From: Meandrina meandrites
Taxonomy: Eukaryota > Cnidaria > Anthozoa > Scleractinia > Meandrinidae
Reading direction: 5' to 3'
DNA: 64,000 bases
NCBI GenBank assembly: GCA_963693305.1
Contig: OY855912.1
Span: 9,921,001 to 9,985,000, forward strand
This document shows positions 59,268-64,000 of this stretch, piece by piece. Within the stretch, counting starts at the first letter, position 1. Each line of letters starts with the position of its first letter. The notes below the pieces were generated by a model that ran no database searches, was not told the DNA's origin, and worked only from the letters and a program-made list of their open reading frames with translations. The translations under genes were made by a program, and so were the position numbers.

Positions 59268-59675
59268 TATTATTAATCATGTCTCGCCAAGAACGCATTT
59301 GCTGTAACGGATGCTTTTCACTGTTAGCTACTGTTAGTTAGATCAGAGACTGAGGAACTCTTCCTTGTGACAGTTGACTTGTCTTTATTTAGTCTTACGG
59401 CCGCGTGAATTTTGCCAAACAGCCTTTCAAATTATTAGCAATTATTTTGAACTTGTATTTTGTTAGATTTCTGTATATGCGTAGAAGTAGATCAGAACAC
59501 CTTGGCTGTATGAGAGAAAACTAGGTTACATGCTAGGGTTTAACAAAAAACGTGGAAACAGATGCAGCTAAGTCTTACCAAGAACTTATGTACTGTAGGC
59601 AAGTCACTAAAGTGCAGTTGCGATAAAGTAATTAAATATTTTTGTTAGTTGTTCTTGCATTATTGATTTGTGATA

Positions 59676-59681
59676 AATAAA
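59676..59681 (+). terminator. Poly(A) signal after the 59-kb ORFs
   Basis: AATAAA in GATAAATAAACTCG, about 410 bp after the 59267 stop and just before the next duplicated promoter block. Confidence 0.45.
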
Positions 59682-59734
59682 CTCGTAACACTCCATCCAT
59701 GGATTGTCTTCATTTTACTATGTCAGAGAAATTA

Positions 59735-60000
59735 TATGCATTCCAAAATATGCTAAGCCAGCACTTTGCGGTTTCTCGGGGAAAAGTCCCCGCATTCGCA
59801 ACAAAATGATTTTATAGAAACAACTTGCAGATATTGCATCACGAAGCAACAGCAAAAAAAAAAACAAAACAAATTAGTAGTTTTTAAAGGGAAATATCCC
59901 TTTACTTTGTTTGCAGCTATTGATTGAAACTTTTAGAGGTAGGAAAATAACCTTTTCCTGGCCGGCCAATCAGATTTTAAAATCTTAAAAAAAGGTTTTT
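59735..60000 (+). promoter_or_regulatory. Partial extra copy of the unit promoter block
   Basis: It repeats the order seen in unit B upstream DNA: CCAAAATATGCTAAGCCAGCA, GGGGAAAAGTCCCC, AAAGGGAAATATCCCTTT, then GGCCGGCCAATCAG. It stops before any TATA box and runs straight into the threonine aldolase relic at 60012. Confidence 0.6.
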
Positions 60001-60011
60001 TTTGGTCATTG

Positions 60012-60240
60012 GTCATTTGTCATTGATTGCGGACTTTTCGTGTTCTCCAATTTGAAGTCGGTTACATCGATGGCCTTGAAAGAGCGTCCATATATCGAGG
60101 AGAACAAACATGGATAATTCCTCCTCGAGCACAGTGTCAATTTCCCTCGAAGAGGGGCTGTATTCCCGATAGCCGATTGGCAAAATCTGGCAGGCGTTCT
60201 TTGGACAGACGGAAGTGGAGCTCTCGGGACGAGAAGGAGA
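60012..60240 (-). pseudogene. Truncated relic of threonine aldolase exon 1 (unit D)
   Basis: It matches the 5' half of the unit B relic (KLTLCSRR...CLFSSIYGRSFKAIDV...KLENTKS). It ends at about 60012, so the DLRSDTVTK part is missing. Orientation and position relative to the downstream promoter are the same as in units A and B. Confidence 0.75.
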
Positions 60241-60329
60241 TGGAAGGGAGGAATTTTTAATTTCATTCCAAATGAGCGCTAAACAAACTGTTTTTTCGAA
60301 AACAAACCGTACATAAGAGAAATTGTATC

Positions 60330-60930
60330 ATTCCAAAAATATGTGCTTAGCCAGCATTTGCGGTTTCTGGGGGAAATGTCCCTTCTGATTGTCGACTTAC
60401 GCTGTAAGATAATTTTATCAAAACATCTGAAAATATTGCATCATATAATCGAATACAATCGAAATACAACGACGTTTATACCTAATTGAAGAAACGTTGA
60501 CCATGTGTAAAGCATAATCCATGAACGATATGACCCAATGGGATTCTGGGTAGGCAACATTGGCAAGCTTAAGTTTATCTTTTTATTGACAGTCAATATA
60601 TTTTCTGTCTTTGAGAACCTTACCAGCATGATTTATGCAACCGGTCTTATTATCATGTTTATTCTGTCACAGAGGACGACTATTTTTCCCGATTTCCCGG
60701 TAAACATTTGGGTCGCATCGTTCGTGGCTTATGGCTTTCATGGGTCAACGTTTCTTCAATCAGGTGTATAAAGGGAAATATCCCTTTACCTTGTTTACAG
60801 CTTTTGCAACTGCAAGTAGCTTTAGGGAAATAACCCTTTGCTGATCGGCCAATCAGGATTTAGAATCTTGAAATGAGGCCAAGGCCAAGGCCTTGAATGG
60901 GGCTATATATTCGGTGTCTGTAACGCGCCA
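60330..60930 (+). promoter_or_regulatory. GIY-YIG copy D promoter
   Basis: GGGGGAAATGTCCCTT (about 60369), AAAGGGAAATATCCCTTT (about 60771), AGGGAAATAACCCTTT (about 60824), GATCGGCCAATCAG, AAGGCCAAGGCCTT and TATA box TATATATT (60904-60911). An extra ~300 bp (about 60478-60770) separates the first two motifs, unlike unit B. Confidence 0.65.
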
Positions 60931-60934
60931 AGTT

Positions 60935-61562
60935 CAAATCAGTAAACACTCCGGAAACAAGCTTTTATCCTCAAGATAGAACTGAGTTGAGAAAGTCTGA
61001 GGTAAGCTACTTTCTTGATACTTCTTGTCGTTCGATAGGATTTACCAATTTATTTCGACAGACACAACTATGAAATGAAAAGGGTGATGTATATTTGACT
61101 TATATTGCTATTTTCTTGTCATGTCCATATCACAGTAAAACATTTTAGTATGTTATCAACGTCGTATGAATGAATGTAGGGGCCGTGAAACGATGTTTTC
61201 ATATTTGTGACTTATCTCAGATGAAATTTAGACTATGTACGAGCTGCCCTCTTTTTTTCTTAGTCCGTCGAGCTCGAAGCGTAAAAAGCGCGCGAGTGGA
61301 AAAACGGCCGTTGAGAATCCATCTCAGTTTCCACTAGCGCGCTTCTTTCGCTTATGATCTATTGTAATCCGTGCGAGTTCTGTTACTAGTTAAGTCTGCG
61401 ATCGGTCTTGGAGTTAGAGCTAGCTAGCCCTCGCTAGCTCAGGGACACAGTACTGCCAAAGGACGTAATGTTTACACCAATTTGTTTCTTACAGCGCATA
61501 AGAAACTACAGCGAATCTGTGAAGTCTCGTGAAGTCGACTTTCTGAGCTCTGCGTTAACAAG
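60935..61562 (+). other. Leader exons 1 and 2 of GIY-YIG copy D
   Basis: Exon 1 runs from about 60935 to 61001 (donor GTAAGC). Exon 2 is 61495-61562 (acceptor CTTACAG, donor GTAAGA). Neither contains ATG. The intron holds the conserved hairpin at 61274-61352. Confidence 0.6.
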
Positions 61563-62585
61563 GTAAGAACTAAATAATACAACTTTTCTTTTCACATTAG
61601 CTACCTCCGATCGAGACTGGCTTGATCATGGCCACATATTTATCAGAGATTTATTTATATATTGATTTCTCGAGTGATTTTAAAAAAGTTGTCGCCCTGT
61701 GTATTGCTCCATTGGTATAGCCAACTAGCTGCAGGGCTTTCCTGTGTACGTACTGACAAAACCGATTGTTAAAACGAAAGGAAGATGGTAGATAGTTTAA
61801 CAGTAAAATATTCTGGTGACCGGGCTCGAATCGGATAAGAAGTATGATTTCTCAGAACTTGTTTGCTCAAGCGTGAGAATATTTTTCTCAGAAAGCGTCA
61901 CGCAAGAAGCACGCCAAATTCTCGCGAGATCTTCGTCCCAGGGCCCTTTTGACGAAGGCCCTGGAGATTCTGCGGTGGACTGGGCTGATTTTGAGCGATT
62001 TCAGTTTCTGATGTAAAAAGTAGATTTCTTGTTTCTTTCTTAATTTGGTTTCTTGTCTTTTTAAACCTAATTAATGAATTGTTCGTGTCATTGGATCGAT
62101 TTTTTTATGGAGAATATAAAGAACCTCATGTTCAAAATTCTAAATATTGATACAGTATTTGCATTTTTTTGATCACGTGTGATCAGTTCGAAGTGCAGTG
62201 CTTCTCATCCGTGGCCTTCTTGTAAATGGTTTTGTAACCACGTTAGACTGCGAGCAGTCGGTTTTTCCTGAAATCCTACCCGCGACTTGAAAAATTAAAA
62301 TTTAGCAAATCAGGGGAAAAGATCTCGATTCACGTAATTCACATTGGTTTCCGCGTTGCAGGCTAGGAAAAAAAGAGGGACTGCTCGCAGTGTATAACCA
62401 CGTGTAAAATGACGGTCGGTAACAACGGTCCTAATTTAAGTTATTGATCACATGTGATGAAACACAAAAGGGTTAAGTTCTGGGGTCTGCACCCTCCCAC
62501 CCCTCCCTACTGTTTCACCAGCTTTCTTTGTTCTCTTTTTACGGGTATACACAATACTCAGTGGAGTTGTAGTTAGGGGCTCTTA

Positions 62586-62716
62586 CTTGGTGTAGAAGAC
62601 ACAGTTCACCTATAACAATAGAGAACAAAAGGACAAAAGAACGAGGAATACAATAAAAACAATAAGTTTGCGAGGCAGTGTTCTATTGTGACGTGTCCTG
62701 TGTCTTCTACACCAAG
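62586..62716. mobile_element. 131-bp MITE in the leader intron of copy D
   Basis: CTTGGTGTAGAAGACACAG (62586-62604) and its exact complement CTGTGTCTTCTACACCAAG (62698-62716) are the termini. Unit B (about 47730-47755) lacks the insert, so it entered after the duplication. Confidence 0.85.
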
Positions 62717-62815
62717 AATTAGCCTAGTTAGGTGTAAGAATAATGTACACGTATAGTAGAAAACTAGAGAAAGGAAAGTGTAATTACAAAGCATCTTTCT
62801 TTTGTTTGTCAACAG

Positions 62816-63181
62816 ATGGCTAATGACATATGCGAAAGTCTTATACATAAACATTGGCACAACTTCACTGATACCTCAGCAATACCTCACGTGGGAGGTA
62901 TTTATGTAATTGGGGTAAGGCGGCCAAGAGAAAGGAAAATCACATACCTGTACTTAGGACATTCCATAGATGTCCATGACAGAATACAGCACCACAGATA
63001 CGGTGACCAGAAAATCGATGATTTTATAAGAAGGAACTATAGAAGAAATGGCGGAAAGGATCTGAGAGTAAAGTGGATTCAAGATCCAAACCATAAGTTT
63101 ACTGAAGGAAAGTTTATAAGGTGCATGGAGACAAAGCTTGGGTATGAGCTTAAATACAACATGAACGGTGGAAACAATTAA
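62816..63181 (+). CDS. Stand-alone GIY-YIG nuclease-fold protein, copy D
   Basis: 121 residues, nearly identical to copy B. The ATG directly follows the CAACAG acceptor, and GIY (28-30), YLG (46-48), Arg56, Glu105 and Asn115 are intact. The last ~60 residues differ from copy B by only one substitution, whereas the first 60 carry about seven. AATAAA is at 63407. The 3'UTR is uninterrupted, giving the reference state for the insertion seen in copy B. The duplicated 3' flank runs to the end of the window, so the array may continue. Confidence 0.82.
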   Translation: MANDICESLIHKHWHNFTDTSAIPHVGGIYVIGVRRPRERKITYLYLGHSIDVHDRIQHHRYGDQKIDDFIRRNYRRNGGKDLRVKWIQDPNHKFTEGKFIRCMETKLGYELKYNMNGGNN

Positions 63182-63406
63182 ATCCACTGTAAAAATATAT
63201 ATTTTAATTTCTTCTCTCACATCCTTAAAGGGGCCCTTTCAAATTTGTGTTTTTAATGTAAGCGCAGTGTAATTAATTAAGTAAAAAGCTAGAACATGTA
63301 AGTAATAACTGAAACTGTTTTGTATAAGTTTTTGAGTAGCGTTTGGTTGCATCTGCAATATTTCACCTTAGAGGTTGTATTTGTAAGTCTAGACTAAATT
63401 GTGAAC

Positions 63407-63412
63407 AATAAA
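63407..63412 (+). terminator. Poly(A) signal of GIY-YIG copy D
   Basis: AATAAA in GAACAATAAACCGCCC, 226 bp after the stop codon; the same sequence is found displaced after copy B. Confidence 0.6.
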
Positions 63413-64000
63413 CCGCCCTTGAAGTTATTCCTGTGTTTTCTCTGTGCAGCGTTTTCAATGAATTTGTGAACTTTGCCGTAACCGCGAACAAAGCGTGGTA
63501 TGTACTTAGGTGTTCTTTGGTAAGGACTGAGCAGGTAAAACGTTTTTATAGAGCAAAACGAGCATGGAACTTGGCAGGATCAGTTAGGATCTGTTTTCTT
63601 TATTGGTGATTTACATTTGCTTACTTCAGTCAATATCCAATGCATTAGGCAGCTGAAGCTTGGCTTACTATGAAATTGCGGTATTTTTCGATTTTGTTTG
63701 CGTATTGCGATATTTGCCGAACATTTTTTTTTTTTTGCGCTAATGCGGTGTTCAGCAACCCCCAATGTCCCCCTCCAAACTCGCCATTACTCGCAGCTCA
63801 TAGCCAAGTTCAGTGACAACTTGAGAGACATTACTTCTGCGACAGTCCAGTTAATTTTATGTTCTTACAGCTTAACCAAATGTACTTTCTGAGTGAGCTT
63901 AGATAGCGGCCTGATAAGTTCACAAGCTTTTTGCCGAGGTCTTCCGTGATTTTTTACGTATAAATGAAACCCTAGAAGGAAGGCAGTAGAGGGGCCTCCT

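Noticed and set aside
43620..63181. GIY-YIG proteins as fragments of Penelope-like retroelements
   Set aside because: No reverse transcriptase remains nearby, the proteins start cleanly after a spliced leader, and the domain layout differs from Penelope endonucleases. An ancient origin of that kind is not excluded.

Overview
The window is animal nuclear DNA. It is AT-rich, its genes are split by GT-AG introns, it has AATAAA poly(A) signals, and it is dense in small foldback (MITE-type) repeats. The protein sequences and several dispersed repeats that I recognise point to an anthozoan cnidarian, most likely a stony coral. That assignment rests on family knowledge, not on a search. No CRISPR array, prophage, bacterial operon or rRNA gene was seen, and no tRNA was recognised.

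Left part (1-35 kb). An ADP-ribosylarginine hydrolase gene (ADPRH/ARH1, + strand, 3 coding exons) is followed by a repeat-rich stretch with TTAA- and TA-flanked MITEs and a 97-bp satellite lying inside a larger element. Next come an intronless Ras-family GTPase (+), a type II membrane protein resembling a glycosyltransferase (-, two coding exons, the first one small), ribosomal protein S9 (RPS9, +, with a 3'UTR intron that carries a 2-kb long-TIR element), and a secreted or membrane-tethered protein with two DOMON domains (+, five phase-0 exons).

Right part (35-64 kb). A seven-exon threonine aldolase gene (- strand) stands head-to-head with the first member of a tandem family of small stand-alone GIY-YIG nuclease-fold genes (+). 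The intergenic promoter, two non-coding leader exons and the nuclease gene have been duplicated along the chromosome. Three intact GIY-YIG copies (43.6, 47.8 and 62.8 kb) and one orphan promoter/leader unit (50.3-51.2 kb) are present. Two units still carry broken copies of threonine aldolase exon 1 in the original orientation, which shows how the array arose. The promoters share TATA boxes, CCAAT motifs and repeated GGGAAAT..CCC near-palindromes. A second pair of tandem promoter/leader units (51.6-55.5 kb) precedes small unrecognised ORFs near 58.7-59.3 kb.

The most interesting feature is this amplified cluster of minimal GIY-YIG proteins. They keep all the expected catalytic residues and have shared, conserved regulatory DNA. 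One copy has had a 1.46-kb foldback transposon inserted in its 3'UTR, with a 7-bp target duplication that can be verified against an empty paralogous site in the same window. The function of the proteins is unknown.
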